From a bacterium (GTDB lineage Bacteria; UBP15; UBA6099; JAJRTR01), in the NCBI GenBank assembly GCA_024278215.1, contig JAJRTR010000067.1, forward strand, positions 1 to 35,199: a DNA stretch of 35,199 bases, written 5' to 3'. The translations under genes were made by a program, and so were the position numbers. Below, in pieces: positions 8,720 to 17,913 of the stretch. The notes under the pieces are model-generated. The model ran no database searches. It was not told where the DNA came from and saw only the letters and a program-made list of their open reading frames with translations. Position 1 is the stretch's first letter; every line of letters begins with the position of its first letter.

Positions 8720-10594
8720 ATGGATACGCATAGACTGACCACAGGTTCGACTCTACTTGTCCTGCTTCTGTTATGTCTCCTGTACGCCGCTTGCAGGTTT
8801 ATTCTGCTTGCGGGGATGCCGCCGCCTATAGGCATGGAAGAATGCCACACGGGAGCAGTCGCGAAGGAGATCATACAAAACGGATTCCAGTTTCCGATCG
8901 AACAATATACTCCTGAATACTATGAAAACTCGATAATCTTCGCGTCGATACTGTCCGTAATTCCGGTCAGGCTTTTCGGGCTCAGACCTATCTCGCTCGA
9001 AATGATTCCCTTTTTATTCTCATTCCTTACGCTGGTATTGTGCTGCCGCTTGTTGCTGCGCGCGAAGGCTGGCCGAGGCGTATTTTTCTTCATTGTCTTT
9101 TTCTTTTTCGGCTCGGGTTTTTTTGTCTACCAGACACTCGACAGTGTCGGGAACCACATAATCGGTCTGTTCTTTTCTCTGATTATCCTTACCTGTTTCT
9201 ATGAATATAAACTTACCGGAAGGCAGCGCTATCTATATTATTTCATGTTTGCATCGGGATTCGGCGCTTCTGTCCATCTCGGATGTGTTTTCTTCACCGT
9301 TTTTTGTTTGCTGATGAATATTACATTGAAAAATCAGGTGGCAATCCACCGGGAACGAAAAGGTATCAGACACCATGTAGTGTGTGTGTTTTATCTTGTT
9401 GCCGGCCTTTCCCCTCTAATATATTTCATGGCTGCTACTCACCTGATGAATGTAAAATATCTTCAGGGTGTGTTTGAGTCAAGGCTGGCGAAAAGTGGGT
9501 CTTTTGTAAGGTTCTTTCATAGTGTATGGAAACAGACAGTATTTCAGTTTGACGGGAGAATATGGCTTGTTGCTTTTTTTGCAGTTATTATGGTATTAGC
9601 TGTTGCGCAACTGAGAAGAAATGCAGGCAAAGACGGTAATGCAAACGAAAAACGATTGCTTCTTTATATTCTTTGCTTTTTGGCTATCCCGCTATATACT
9701 GCAATAATCGTATTTTCATCAGGAAACCTGACATTATATTTCACATACCTTATGCCGTTGCTTTTCATGATCGGTGCCATACAATTTAATGATCTGCTGG
9801 ACTTGCTCAACGATAAAAAAGCCGCTGCCGTAACTAATACCGTTATATGTATTATTCTGGTCGCGGTACTGCTGTTTCCATTAAGAACTCTGTTGAATAT
9901 TTCAATTGCGAAATCCGCGAATGTATTACTGTACGATAAAGAGTCGTCATACTGTTACTGGAGATTCGGAAAAGCTTTTTCGAACTACACGAAAGAAGGC
10001 CCTTCAGCCCGTGAATACGCAAAGGCAATAATCTCGCAATGCGGAAGGCTCAGAGATGAGGATAAGATAAATGAATGTGTCTGGGGCTGGGCGATACCCG
10101 ATGACAGAGTGTTGTCGGATGCTGACTTCTGGGAAGAGCTCGGGCCGAAATATTCTGCTCTGCTGGCTCAGGGATGGGGCGGCTGGCGCGACGATCAGAT
10201 TTATTGTTTTTCCGGCAAGATACCCACCCGCCTTGTCGACGACTGCGTGTCTGGTTATATCGAAAGGAATGTCATTCTGCTTCACTCGATTTCGGGAATG
10301 GGTGATGAACCGGTTTTGTTTCCGTGTCTGAAAGATGATGCCGTATCATATATCGGCTTCAGAAAGAAATACAGGACGGAAATCAGGAGAGGGAGCATCG
10401 AATCGGAAGCCGCGAAGTGTGCCCCCGATGCGACAGGTATATGTGCTGTTATGATAGGATACTGCGGAGCGAGGGAGAATCAACCCGGCGCATGTGATTT
10501 ACTGGGATCTCCTTCTCGGGCACATAAGATGTGCCGCGAAGTTTATGAACTGCTGGATGTCGTTCACAGGATCGTTGAAAACCGTCCCCAATAG
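8720..10594 (+). CDS. GT-C-like polytopic membrane protein, copy 2 (624 aa)
   Basis: This is a paralogue of the 2733-4637 protein with the same architecture. Helix 1 spans about residues 10-32, the external loop PPIGMEECHTG places the acidic pair at E40/E41, and the FQFPIEQYTPEYYE stretch follows. A long block of membrane helices runs to about residue 400, then a Cys-rich soluble tail (CYWRFGKAF, NECVWGW, DDCVSG, GYC, CREVY). The even spacing of tail cysteines shared with copy 1 suggests disulphides outside the cytoplasm. It sits between the two secreted paralogues and probably shares transcription with the upstream one (132-bp gap). The likely role is glycosyl or similar transfer from a lipid carrier. 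The acceptor might be the neighbouring secreted proteins, but that is only inferred from proximity. Confidence 0.8.
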   Translation: MDTHRLTTGSTLLVLLLLCLLYAACRFILLAGMPPPIGMEECHTGAVAKEIIQNGFQFPIEQYTPEYYENSIIFASILSVIPVRLFGLRPISLEMIPFLFSFLTLVLCCRLLLRAKAGRGVFFFIVFFFFGSGFFVYQTLDSVGNHIIGLFFSLIILTCFYEYKLTGRQRYLYYFMFASGFGASVHLGCVFFTVFCLLMNITLKNQVAIHRERKGIRHHVVCVFYLVAGLSPLIYFMAATHLMNVKYLQGVFESRLAKSGSFVRFFHSVWKQTVFQFDGRIWLVAFFAVIMVLAVAQLRRNAGKDGNANEKRLLLYILCFLAIPLYTAIIVFSSGNLTLYFTYLMPLLFMIGAIQFNDLLDLLNDKKAAAVTNTVICIILVAVLLFPLRTLLNISIAKSANVLLYDKESSYCYWRFGKAFSNYTKEGPSAREYAKAIISQCGRLRDEDKINECVWGWAIPDDRVLSDADFWEELGPKYSALLAQGWGGWRDDQIYCFSGKIPTRLVDDCVSGYIERNVILLHSISGMGDEPVLFPCLKDDAVSYIGFRKKYRTEIRRGSIESEAAKCAPDATGICAVMIGYCGARENQPGACDLLGSPSRAHKMCREVYELLDVVHRIVENRPQ

Positions 10595-10646
10595 TTGTTT
10601 GCAACATAAATCAACTGCATACGTGGTGCAAAGCTGCTATTCTACA

Positions 10647-10676
10647 TTGCATTGAGTTCAGCTTGTGCTTTATAAT
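10647..10676 (+). promoter_or_regulatory. Possible sigma70 promoter upstream of the second secreted-protein gene
   Basis: A perfect -10 TATAAT (10671-10676) is preceded at 18 bp by a weak -35 TTGCAT (10647-10652). It lies in the 194-bp gap between the GT-C gene ending at 10594 and the GTG start at 10789. It would give an untranslated leader of about 105 nt and could drive 10789 together with the radical SAM gene at 12274. The -35 match is poor. Confidence 0.3.
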
Positions 10677-10788
10677 GATAATGTAATCATTAATCCGATA
10701 TTTATGTGTATTGGATTTATTTGCTCGACAATCATATTGATGATAAAGGGCGTTTGCAGCAAAACCCTGAAGTGTAGAAGGTGAAGTT

Positions 10789-12267
10789 GTGAAAAAGCTG
10801 ATACTGATAATCCTGTGCGTTATCGGGATGGGAACAGCGGCATACAGCAAGGAGATAGCAGGAGTAGTCAGGTGGGGCGCGCCCGAGCCGGGAGAAACTG
10901 AGGGGATCGGCTCGCTCAGCGCCGTTGCCGGTATAGATGTGTCTGTGACCACGACCGATGGAACCGCCCTTGCGACAGCGGTAACCGATGAAAACGGAGA
11001 ATATGTTTTGCAATTCGATTCGGGAGAATCCGCAGCATATACGGATTTTATTCTTGAAGCGGCGACGACCGGCGCCAGGCTTCGCGCAGTTGCCGACGGC
11101 CCGCATGTCGATATCGATCCTGTTTCGGAAGTGATTGTGGAACAGGTTATCAAATCCGGTAGCCCGACAAATAGTTTTACCGCCGATGAAATACGGTTGA
11201 TAAATAAAGAGCTTGCCACCCTCGCGGCGAACGTTGATTTTCAGGGCGTAGAAACACCTTCCGCCGCGGTAGCGTTGTTGCTGAACGACAAGAATTTTAG
11301 CCTCTCTCTTGGTGATCTCATCAACACATACAGTACTGAAGGAGATACAGTCGTCGAAGTTAATGATCTGAAGTCTATGATCACAAAATTCATCGCCGCA
11401 TTCACCAATAACGATCCTTCCGGTGTTGCTGATTACATAACCAACGATGTGCAGATCATTGTTGGCGACAAAGTATATGACTATAACGGTATTCAGAAGT
11501 TTATCGAAGAAATAAACCGAAAATTCGAGATGAATAAATTTGATGTTGAATGTGCTCGTGTCAGGGTGGACGGTGACAGCGCCGAAGTGGAGACTTCGGA
11601 GAAACTTTTATTGACGTCACGCGCCGGCGGCGAAGTTACAAGCGATTCATGGAATATGATAAATACGGTCAGGAGGATTGGCGGCAAGTGGCGTCTTGTA
11701 GACAGAAAAAGGAAGAAATGTGTTGTAGCAAAGCGGAGTATTACGCCGGACGGCGATATATCCGACTGGGTGGGTATCAGACCGTGTCTGATACAAAAGC
11801 CTGTTGTGAAAGGTGGTTCCGGAGTCTGGGGACGTATTGAATCGCTGTATTTCGCAAGAGATGAAATGTATCTGTACTGGAGAATGGACCTTCCGCGGAC
11901 GGCTGCCGCGTCAAACGGCGAAAAGACGTCACGTGGATTGTATTCGTTAACCCTGAAGAACGACACCGGTGATGAAGGTTGCGACCATTTTATAAACATG
12001 ATAGTTTACGAGGGCGTTCAGGGCGCTTCTCTGGGAGAGTCCTGCATCCGAGGGGCGGATAATACCAAAAAGGAAGCCACGTATACATACGAGAAATACG
12101 GTGTCGGAAAACTCACGGTGGAAGGGCGCGTTCCTCTGGATGACATCGGGTATCTGCCCAACGGAGTTATAGCTTTTGGAGCTTACAAGGGAAAAACACA
12201 TACCGGAGAGAAAGAAAAGCCAACGGTGTACACAGACGATACACAGATATTCTTTACCCCCGAATAG
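10789..12267 (+). CDS. Secreted multidomain protein, copy 2 (carboxypeptidase-regulatory-like, NTF2-like, CBM9-like)
   Basis: This 492-aa exported protein starts at GTG 10789 with GAAGGTG upstream. It has a Sec signal peptide (about residues 1-21), then IAGVVRWG opening a carboxypeptidase-regulatory-like beta-sandwich (to about 105) with NGEYVLQF. A linker follows with YSTEGDTV, shared almost exactly with copy 1. Next is an NTF2-like region (about 190-315) ending GGKWRLVDRKRKKC. The C-terminal domain has DGDISDWVGIRPC and SLYFARDEMYLYWRMDL, a pattern typical of CBM9-like surface-binding modules. No enzyme motif is seen. The stop is 6 nt before the radical SAM gene at 12274, so the two are almost certainly co-transcribed. 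This raises the possibility that the protein is made or modified together with that enzyme's product. Confidence 0.8.
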   Translation: MKKLILIILCVIGMGTAAYSKEIAGVVRWGAPEPGETEGIGSLSAVAGIDVSVTTTDGTALATAVTDENGEYVLQFDSGESAAYTDFILEAATTGARLRAVADGPHVDIDPVSEVIVEQVIKSGSPTNSFTADEIRLINKELATLAANVDFQGVETPSAAVALLLNDKNFSLSLGDLINTYSTEGDTVVEVNDLKSMITKFIAAFTNNDPSGVADYITNDVQIIVGDKVYDYNGIQKFIEEINRKFEMNKFDVECARVRVDGDSAEVETSEKLLLTSRAGGEVTSDSWNMINTVRRIGGKWRLVDRKRKKCVVAKRSITPDGDISDWVGIRPCLIQKPVVKGGSGVWGRIESLYFARDEMYLYWRMDLPRTAAASNGEKTSRGLYSLTLKNDTGDEGCDHFINMIVYEGVQGASLGESCIRGADNTKKEATYTYEKYGVGKLTVEGRVPLDDIGYLPNGVIAFGAYKGKTHTGEKEKPTVYTDDTQIFFTPE

Positions 12268-12273
12268 CAACTG

Positions 12274-13629
12274 ATGACAGTTCCGGAAGAAAAAGAATCG
12301 CGAATATACCTTGTCAATCCCCCATCAAAACGGCTTGTTCTGCGTGATTACTATTGCTGTACATTCTCGAAAACAGGCTATCTCTGGCAACCGGTTGATC
12401 TGCTTGTGCAGAGTGGTATTCTTTCCGAACAATACAGTGTCGGGATTATTGACGCGGTAGCGGAAAAGACCGGTGTGGCAACGGTGATAAGGACAATCCG
12501 CGACGCGAAACCTGAAGCGGTATATTCGCTCATCGGATCGAAAACGATTGAAACCGACCTGCAATTTCTGAAAACACTTAAGAGCAATACCGGCGCAACA
12601 ATTATTGTGTCCGGCGATGTCGTGCTCCATAAACCAGCAGTGTTTATTGAAAAACATGACTGTATTGATGCTGTGCTTCTTGATTTTACAACCAGAGATA
12701 TTGTCTACTATTTGCATTCCGTGTTCGACGAGATATCAGGTATGGTTTTTCGGACGGAAGATGGAATAATTTCAAAGATAAAATCATCTCGGCATGAATT
12801 CAAATATCCGTTTCCCTTGCATTCAGCTTTTCCTTCAGAAAAGTATAGTTTCCCGTTTGCGCAGCACGGTTATTCTGCGGTGCTCGCTTCGTTCGGCTGT
12901 CCCTTTTCCTGCGCGTTCTGCAATAGTGGTGTAAAGTCAATCGGGTTCAGTTTCCGAGACTTCGATAATCTGACCGATGAAATATCAGGATTGTACGAAA
13001 AAGGAGTCAGGCATATATTTTTCAAGGATATGACTTTCGGAACGAGTCGTTCCCGCCGCGAGAAGTTGTGCAGTTTTCTCAGCGCGGAAACACGGGGCCT
13101 GACATGGAACACTTATGCGAGAGTCGACCTGCTCGATGAAGAGACAATTAAGATGTATTCGGAGGCGGGCTGCCGGCTACTGCAAATGGGGATAGAGACA
13201 GCGGATGCGGACATGGCCGCGGGAGTCGGAAAGAAATTCGATATGGATCACGTCAGAAAAACATTCGCGTCGCTGAAAAGGAATAACATAGCGATCGGAG
13301 CGCACTATATCGTGGGGCTGCCGGGCGAAGTCGTGGCTGGGGCGATGAAAACACTAAGGCTGGCGCGGCGTCTCGATTCCGATTACGCATCATTTAATCT
13401 ATACTCGCCAAGACCGGGATCATCGCTCTATGATGTGGAGAAGACCCGGAAACGAAAACGGTTTGTATGGAAACAGGTATTCAGATTGATTTACATTATG
13501 TTTTATTTGCGGCCCGGATATATATTCGCTTCTCTGCGAAAAGGAAAGGCCGGGGGGGACGAAAGGAACATAAATATCCGCTCGATGATGAATATAATAA
13601 GTTATATTTTGTATCTGCCTGATGAATGA
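12274..13629 (+). CDS. Cobalamin-type (B12-binding-like) radical SAM protein
   Basis: This 451-aa protein has the layout of class B radical SAM enzymes. An N-terminal Rossmann-like region (about 10-170) opens with YLVNPPS, typical of the cobalamin-binding-like domain, but no DxHxxG cobalamin motif is seen. A TIM-barrel radical SAM domain follows with the cluster motif C209-x3-C213-x2-C216 (GCPFSCAFC). After it come the usual MGIETAD and HYIVGLPGE strands. The C-terminal region (about 385-451) is basic and partly hydrophobic. It follows the secreted protein at 10789-12267 by 6 nt. The family includes methyltransferases and lipid-modifying enzymes, so the substrate cannot be named. It is convergent with the minus-strand operon ending at 13692, with no obvious terminator hairpin in the 62-bp gap. 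Confidence 0.85.
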   Translation: MTVPEEKESRIYLVNPPSKRLVLRDYYCCTFSKTGYLWQPVDLLVQSGILSEQYSVGIIDAVAEKTGVATVIRTIRDAKPEAVYSLIGSKTIETDLQFLKTLKSNTGATIIVSGDVVLHKPAVFIEKHDCIDAVLLDFTTRDIVYYLHSVFDEISGMVFRTEDGIISKIKSSRHEFKYPFPLHSAFPSEKYSFPFAQHGYSAVLASFGCPFSCAFCNSGVKSIGFSFRDFDNLTDEISGLYEKGVRHIFFKDMTFGTSRSRREKLCSFLSAETRGLTWNTYARVDLLDEETIKMYSEAGCRLLQMGIETADADMAAGVGKKFDMDHVRKTFASLKRNNIAIGAHYIVGLPGEVVAGAMKTLRLARRLDSDYASFNLYSPRPGSSLYDVEKTRKRKRFVWKQVFRLIYIMFYLRPGYIFASLRKGKAGGDERNINIRSMMNIISYILYLPDE

Positions 13630-13691
13630 TATTGTGTGGTGCGTGATAGGTTTTTATTGATACATGCGACATTGCTTACGGTGGAAAGCCA

Positions 13692-14939
13692 TCAGATATT
13701 CGCAAGTATATCATTGGTAAACCTGATTTGTGGTTCCACAGATTTGAAACCTTCAAGTACCTTGGCGGCCTCAGTATATAGAGACCTGACTGCTGATCCC
13801 GTATAGCGGTCGAGATTGCCCGCGCTGGGATAGGGAAGAGACAGGACGATTCCTTCGAAGTCTCTGTTTCCGCTGTATTTGTCGACAATTGACTGGATTG
13901 TGTCGCCGAGCGTGCCGATGCTTTCCGGGGTGAGTTTGATATTGACTCTTGATTTGTTTTCATCTTCGAGCAGGTTTTCGAGTCCCTGCAATGTTTGCGA
14001 CAGGCTGTTATCAGTACGTGTATGTGCATCGTGTATTTTCGGGTCCGAGGAAAAAAGTGACACTTCAAATATCAGACTGTCACTTTTGAGTTCGTTATGC
14101 CTTTTTCTGAATGAGGGATTACAGAATATCCGACCATTGGTGTTCACCTGCACGCGAATATCGGGTCTTATCGCCATCACCATTTTCATGACCTTGAGAT
14201 AGCTCTTGTGAAGAGTAGGTTCGCCGCCCTTGATGACCAGTGTTTTCAGTGCTTTTTGTCTTACCTTGCAATATATATATTTTGATAAAGGCATGAAATT
14301 GTGTTTTGAAACTCTTTCATCGAAGTCATAACCTTTCAGATCTGCCGGGATGTGGCATCCGACGCAGTTGTTGTTGCAGTTGCCGTTGATGAATAGATAT
14401 TCGGTAACGAACTTGACTTCCTTGTTGTAGTTTTCTCTTATTTCGGGCTTTTGTGCTTCCTGCCGCACTATTGCCGACAATATGTTGAGAGACCTGAAGT
14501 CAAGTGTGTGGAAGTTGTATTTGAAATAGTTCCTGATGTAATGATAGAGGTGAAAACGCATGTTGAGAAAAGTATCGTAACCGTCGGGGATGTAGGCCAT
14601 AAAAAAGGAAAGGTCTATCCAGTTGTCAATATTCGACGGGCTGTTATCGAGGAGTTCCCAGATCAATTTTATGCCTTTGTCAAACTCCTTTTCCACATAA
14701 TGACAATAGGCTTTGATCGCGACGTAAATGTCGGACCTGAAGTCGGACTTGTAAGACTCGATGAAATCTTTCAAGCGGCGATACTCTTCCGGTTCTCTAT
14801 ACGAGAGCAGTGATATGTGTGTGAAAAAGCTCATATCGTTAACGATATTGAACGAATAGTCGTTCAGATTGCGGTGGTAGGGCATGTCGAAGTTTTTGTT
14901 CAGAACTTCGTTCAGGATGTCGTCATAAGAGTTAATCAT
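13692..14939 (-). CDS. Radical SAM protein with N-terminal helical domain
   Basis: This is a radical SAM enzyme of about 415 aa. The first half (residues 1-170) is helical and resembles TPR-type repeats (YCHYVEKEFDKGIKLIWELLDNSP). The radical SAM domain begins with C188-x3-C192-x2-C195 (CNNNCVGC), followed by VIKGGEPTLH and a TNGR strand. The C-terminal part has no Cys cluster, so no SPASM-type auxiliary site is visible. ATG 14939 was chosen over an in-frame TTG at 14945. It overlaps the stop of the DUF483-like gene by 8 nt, which implies translational coupling. It is the last gene of the His-Xaa-Ser precursor operon. By position it is a candidate additional peptide-modifying enzyme, with the helical domain possibly used for substrate binding (inference). 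Confidence 0.85.
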   Translation of the reverse strand: MINSYDDILNEVLNKNFDMPYHRNLNDYSFNIVNDMSFFTHISLLSYREPEEYRRLKDFIESYKSDFRSDIYVAIKAYCHYVEKEFDKGIKLIWELLDNSPSNIDNWIDLSFFMAYIPDGYDTFLNMRFHLYHYIRNYFKYNFHTLDFRSLNILSAIVRQEAQKPEIRENYNKEVKFVTEYLFINGNCNNNCVGCHIPADLKGYDFDERVSKHNFMPLSKYIYCKVRQKALKTLVIKGGEPTLHKSYLKVMKMVMAIRPDIRVQVNTNGRIFCNPSFRKRHNELKSDSLIFEVSLFSSDPKIHDAHTRTDNSLSQTLQGLENLLEDENKSRVNIKLTPESIGTLGDTIQSIVDKYSGNRDFEGIVLSLPYPSAGNLDRYTGSAVRSLYTEAAKVLEGFKSVEPQIRFTNDILANI

Positions 14940-15909
14940 CGGCAAAGGATATAAAAAACCATGGCTCCGTTTCAGTTTTTAGAATCATTTTTATCATTCG
15001 GTCGCCGGCATGCACGAAAATTCTGTCGTCGAGTATTTCAAGAGTATCGCCCTGCCTGAAGATGTCTTCGAGTATGCCGGGATAGAGATATTTGTCGACA
15101 AAACCACCGTTGTTGTATTTAAGTATGTTGCCCTCGGGCCTGCCGTCGAATGCGTAAATATCTCTTTCTCTGAAAACAAGGAAATTGAGTTTCAAGTGCC
15201 TGTCGATGATCTCGACATAAGTGGGATCATATTGTTGAATGAACGCTCTGAGTTTTGCGGAAAGTTCGGCGGTCGCCGTGCAATCGAAACTGCATGGGAT
15301 GTGGTATAAGTAGCAAAATGAATCTTTGACAAGCGAGTTGCAAAGGTAATTCGGTTTGGTTTTAGTATTTTCGAAAGGTTTCATCAGCGTGTTGCGATAT
15401 GCGTTGTGGTTGTTGAATTTCGCGAAGAAGTCGATGCAGCATTTCGGGTATCCGAGGTGTTCGCCGAACCAGTAATAGTCGATAATCGGTTTTGTGACTA
15501 TCCTGTTATTGACGCAGACAGGATACCAGCCGGTTCGTTTTATACGGTCGAGCGTTTCTCCGGATTTAGAAACGTAGAGATGAACCCGTCCGTAATAGCC
15601 TGCATCTACCGGTGCGCCCTGTGCGATAGTTGTAGTGAGCATTTCGCTGCCGATGGCGGACCTGACATCGTATGACCAGCCTTCGTCGTAAAAAACCGAT
15701 TCCGTTTCGACAACGAGAGAATACTTCTCGCAGGCGCTGATGAATTCGTCCAGCTTGTCCACATATATCCAGTCGTCGAGCGCGGGTTTAAGGTCCGCAA
15801 GCAGCGCATAGTAGAGGAATATCTGTCCGTGGCTGCCTCTTGCCCGGTAAATCTCGTTGAGATAGGTCGGGGAATAATCACCAAAATAAATGTCGCTGTC
15901 ATTAGGCAT
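14932..15909 (-). CDS. DUF483-like protein (325 aa)
   Basis: This protein is of unknown function. The central segment LGYPKCCIDFF (about 165-175), followed about 45 residues later by HIPCSFDC, matches my recollection of the DUF483 family. These paired cysteines suggest a metal or Fe-S site. The N terminus (1-150) is mixed alpha/beta with no recognised motif, and there is no signal peptide or membrane helix. ATG 15909 has GGGA upstream. It lies between radical SAM genes, 66 nt after one and overlapping the next by 8 nt, so it very probably works with them. Candidate roles are a partner, chaperone or accessory redox protein for the peptide-modifying enzymes. That role is inferred from context only. 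Confidence 0.75.
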   Translation of the reverse strand: MPNDSDIYFGDYSPTYLNEIYRARGSHGQIFLYYALLADLKPALDDWIYVDKLDEFISACEKYSLVVETESVFYDEGWSYDVRSAIGSEMLTTTIAQGAPVDAGYYGRVHLYVSKSGETLDRIKRTGWYPVCVNNRIVTKPIIDYYWFGEHLGYPKCCIDFFAKFNNHNAYRNTLMKPFENTKTKPNYLCNSLVKDSFCYLYHIPCSFDCTATAELSAKLRAFIQQYDPTYVEIIDRHLKLNFLVFRERDIYAFDGRPEGNILKYNNGGFVDKYLYPGILEDIFRQGDTLEILDDRIFVHAGDRMIKMILKTETEPWFFISFADD

Positions 15910-15975
15910 AAGTATATATTGTCCCGGTCGGATTATCGTTGAAACCTGTGATTTTCACAATACGCATGTCCGACT

Positions 15976-16884
15976 CTATTTTTTTGTCACGGGTTCAAAT
16001 TCGCTCCATCCGTAAGTCCTCGGATATTGCAGCCATGGCCCCTCGCAGATGTTGTAGTATAAACATTTCTTGCATTTTGGGGCTTTTTCCTTTTCAAAAT
16101 TTTTTCTGATGTATTCGAAATCGTTAACGACATTGGTAACGTCGTTAAGCTTGACGTGCGGGATATAGTTTTCCGACACATGCTTTTCATATCCCTGCAT
16201 GAAGCAGAACGGTACGGCTTCCACAAAGACCTGCACACCTGCTTTTCTTCCTATGTCGATGCCCTTTTTTATATAAGGTACGCAAAGCGATTTTTTCGGG
16301 AGCACGGAAAGTATGTTTTTGTCTGCGCTGCCGAGCACATGCACGAAAGCGTACTGAAACACATCGACTCCAAGCCGCACGAGAAGAGTGGCGAGGTCGG
16401 GGAATGTCCTGAAATTTGTTTTTGTAACGACAGTGTTTATCGAAACCGACTGTTTTCTCTTTGTGAGGTTGTATATTCCTTTTACTGTCTGTCTGTAGCT
16501 GTTGGCGCCGGTCAGGTAATTGTGGCAATATTCGTTAGCGGAGAGCAGTGCCGCGGTAACGGTTTGTATGCGGCCTTTACCAGCGGCGAGGAATTCGTCG
16601 CAGAACTTGCTGTAAGCGAATCGCCGGGCATTGGTCTGGATAAGTATGTTGTATCCGAGTCCGGCAGCATATTCGAGAATTTCCATGCAGTCGTTTCTGA
16701 CAGTGAATTCACCACCGGTCAGCACGACTTCCTGGTAGTCGTCTTTTTCCGCATAGAGGACATCCTTTATCTGCTGCGTTGTGCGGTCGGGAATAAAAAA
16801 TCTTTTGTCGCCGATAACACAATGTTTGCAGTAGTTGTTGCATCTATAACCAACTTTCAGGTCAAGTCTGTTCGGCATTGCCAT
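15976..16884 (-). CDS. Radical SAM protein with C-terminal auxiliary Cys cluster (302 aa)
   Basis: The radical SAM cluster motif lies near the N terminus, C15-x3-C19-x2-C22 (CNNYCKHC). It is followed by VVLTGGEFTVR (the GGE SAM-binding strand) and an IQTNARR strand. The C terminus has FCFMQGYE and then C271, C274 and C280 (CKKCLYYNIC), suggesting a SPASM/twitch-like auxiliary Fe-S cluster as in peptide-modifying enzymes. ATG 16884 has GGAG about 10 nt upstream. It resembles the preceding gene product in layout, including the shared phrase with P-x-C-x-M-x-G-[YF]-E, so the two look like diverged duplicates. It lies 43 nt after that gene within the precursor operon. A role in modifying the His-Xaa-Ser precursors is inferred. 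It might take the place of the classical HxsC, which I could not assign. Confidence 0.88.
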   Translation of the reverse strand: MAMPNRLDLKVGYRCNNYCKHCVIGDKRFFIPDRTTQQIKDVLYAEKDDYQEVVLTGGEFTVRNDCMEILEYAAGLGYNILIQTNARRFAYSKFCDEFLAAGKGRIQTVTAALLSANEYCHNYLTGANSYRQTVKGIYNLTKRKQSVSINTVVTKTNFRTFPDLATLLVRLGVDVFQYAFVHVLGSADKNILSVLPKKSLCVPYIKKGIDIGRKAGVQVFVEAVPFCFMQGYEKHVSENYIPHVKLNDVTNVVNDFEYIRKNFEKEKAPKCKKCLYYNICEGPWLQYPRTYGWSEFEPVTKK

Positions 16885-16927
16885 AAAATCACATCTCCGA
16901 CATTCCTATAAGGGCGGCGTTTCTATG

Positions 16928-17878
16928 TTACGATGCGCCTGCTAAGATTTTTTCTGAAACTTCTTCTTTCGTTGTGTAAAACACAGGATACAATTCTCTG
17001 GATGTGTAGTGTTCGTCCATGGAATACAAACCTGCACATATTTCGTTCAGGTAGCACACTTTGCAGCAATCGGTTTTCCCGTAAAACCTGTCACCGTCTC
17101 TTTTGTCTACTTCACCTTTTTCGTCCAGGAAAAGTATCCTGCATTTGTCGTTTTTAACGATCCTTCTGGTCTCGGTCGATAAGTGCTCGAAACCGCTCAT
17201 GTAACACAGGGGAACGCGTTCGACGCGGCAGGACATTCCCCATTCTTCGATCAAATTTACCGATCTGTCGAGTTGTATGTCGAAATCATTCAGCATGGGG
17301 ATTGTATCGGTGTTCTGCGAGGCGCGGTTCATCAGCGGGTCGAGGTTATTGAAGGTTATATGTTTTACAAAAGAGAATTTCTTTTTTATGTGGCCGACGA
17401 TACGGCTCAGGTGGTCGGAATTGTACTTGTTGATCGTTATCGCTATATCGAGCTTGATGCCGCCGATTTTTTTTATATTGCGCGCGGCCTGCTCGAAATT
17501 CTTGAGCGAATCCTGATTGCCGGTGAGAAAGCTCTGGACACCGGCATCGTCGGAGTAGACGGACATTGTTACAAGTTTCAGGCCGGAATCCTTAAGTTTT
17601 TTCAGATAGGCCATGTCTGCCAGTTTCTGGCCGTTTGTGATAATGCGACAGCCGAATTTCCTTGAAGCGCAATATTCGATATATTCCGGCAGATCATCGG
17701 ACAGGGTCGGTTCGCCGCCTGTGAGCAGAACGCCGAGGTAATCGCCGTCGGCAATTGTCGAGTCGATAAACTTTTTGCCCTGGGACAATGTTATGGAATT
17801 CTGATTCTCCGGATTTGAACAGAATCTGCATTGCTGGTTACATAAACGTGTGATCTGAAGATATGAAAAACTTGCCAT
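16928..17878 (-). CDS. Radical SAM protein with C-terminal auxiliary Cys cluster (316 aa)
   Basis: This is a radical SAM enzyme with CNQQCRFC near its N terminus and VLLTGGEPTLSDD as the GGE strand. It has an IITNG strand, then PLCYMSGFE and a C-terminal group DCCKVCYLNEIC that suggests a SPASM/twitch auxiliary cluster. The frame is open to a TTG at 17893. ATG 17878 was chosen because AGG-type ribosome binding is as good there and the product then starts just before the conserved barrel strand. It is the first gene after the three His-Xaa-Ser repeat precursors (136-nt gap with a CGGGTT/AACCCG hairpin). With the neighbour at 15976 it is the best candidate for a second maturase. HxsC-like identity is possible but not demonstrable here. 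Confidence 0.88.
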   Translation of the reverse strand: MASFSYLQITRLCNQQCRFCSNPENQNSITLSQGKKFIDSTIADGDYLGVLLTGGEPTLSDDLPEYIEYCASRKFGCRIITNGQKLADMAYLKKLKDSGLKLVTMSVYSDDAGVQSFLTGNQDSLKNFEQAARNIKKIGGIKLDIAITINKYNSDHLSRIVGHIKKKFSFVKHITFNNLDPLMNRASQNTDTIPMLNDFDIQLDRSVNLIEEWGMSCRVERVPLCYMSGFEHLSTETRRIVKNDKCRILFLDEKGEVDKRDGDRFYGKTDCCKVCYLNEICAGLYSMDEHYTSRELYPVFYTTKEEVSEKILAGAS

Positions 17879-17913
17879 AATATTATTTTTCAACCTGATA
17901 TATCTGATCTTAT

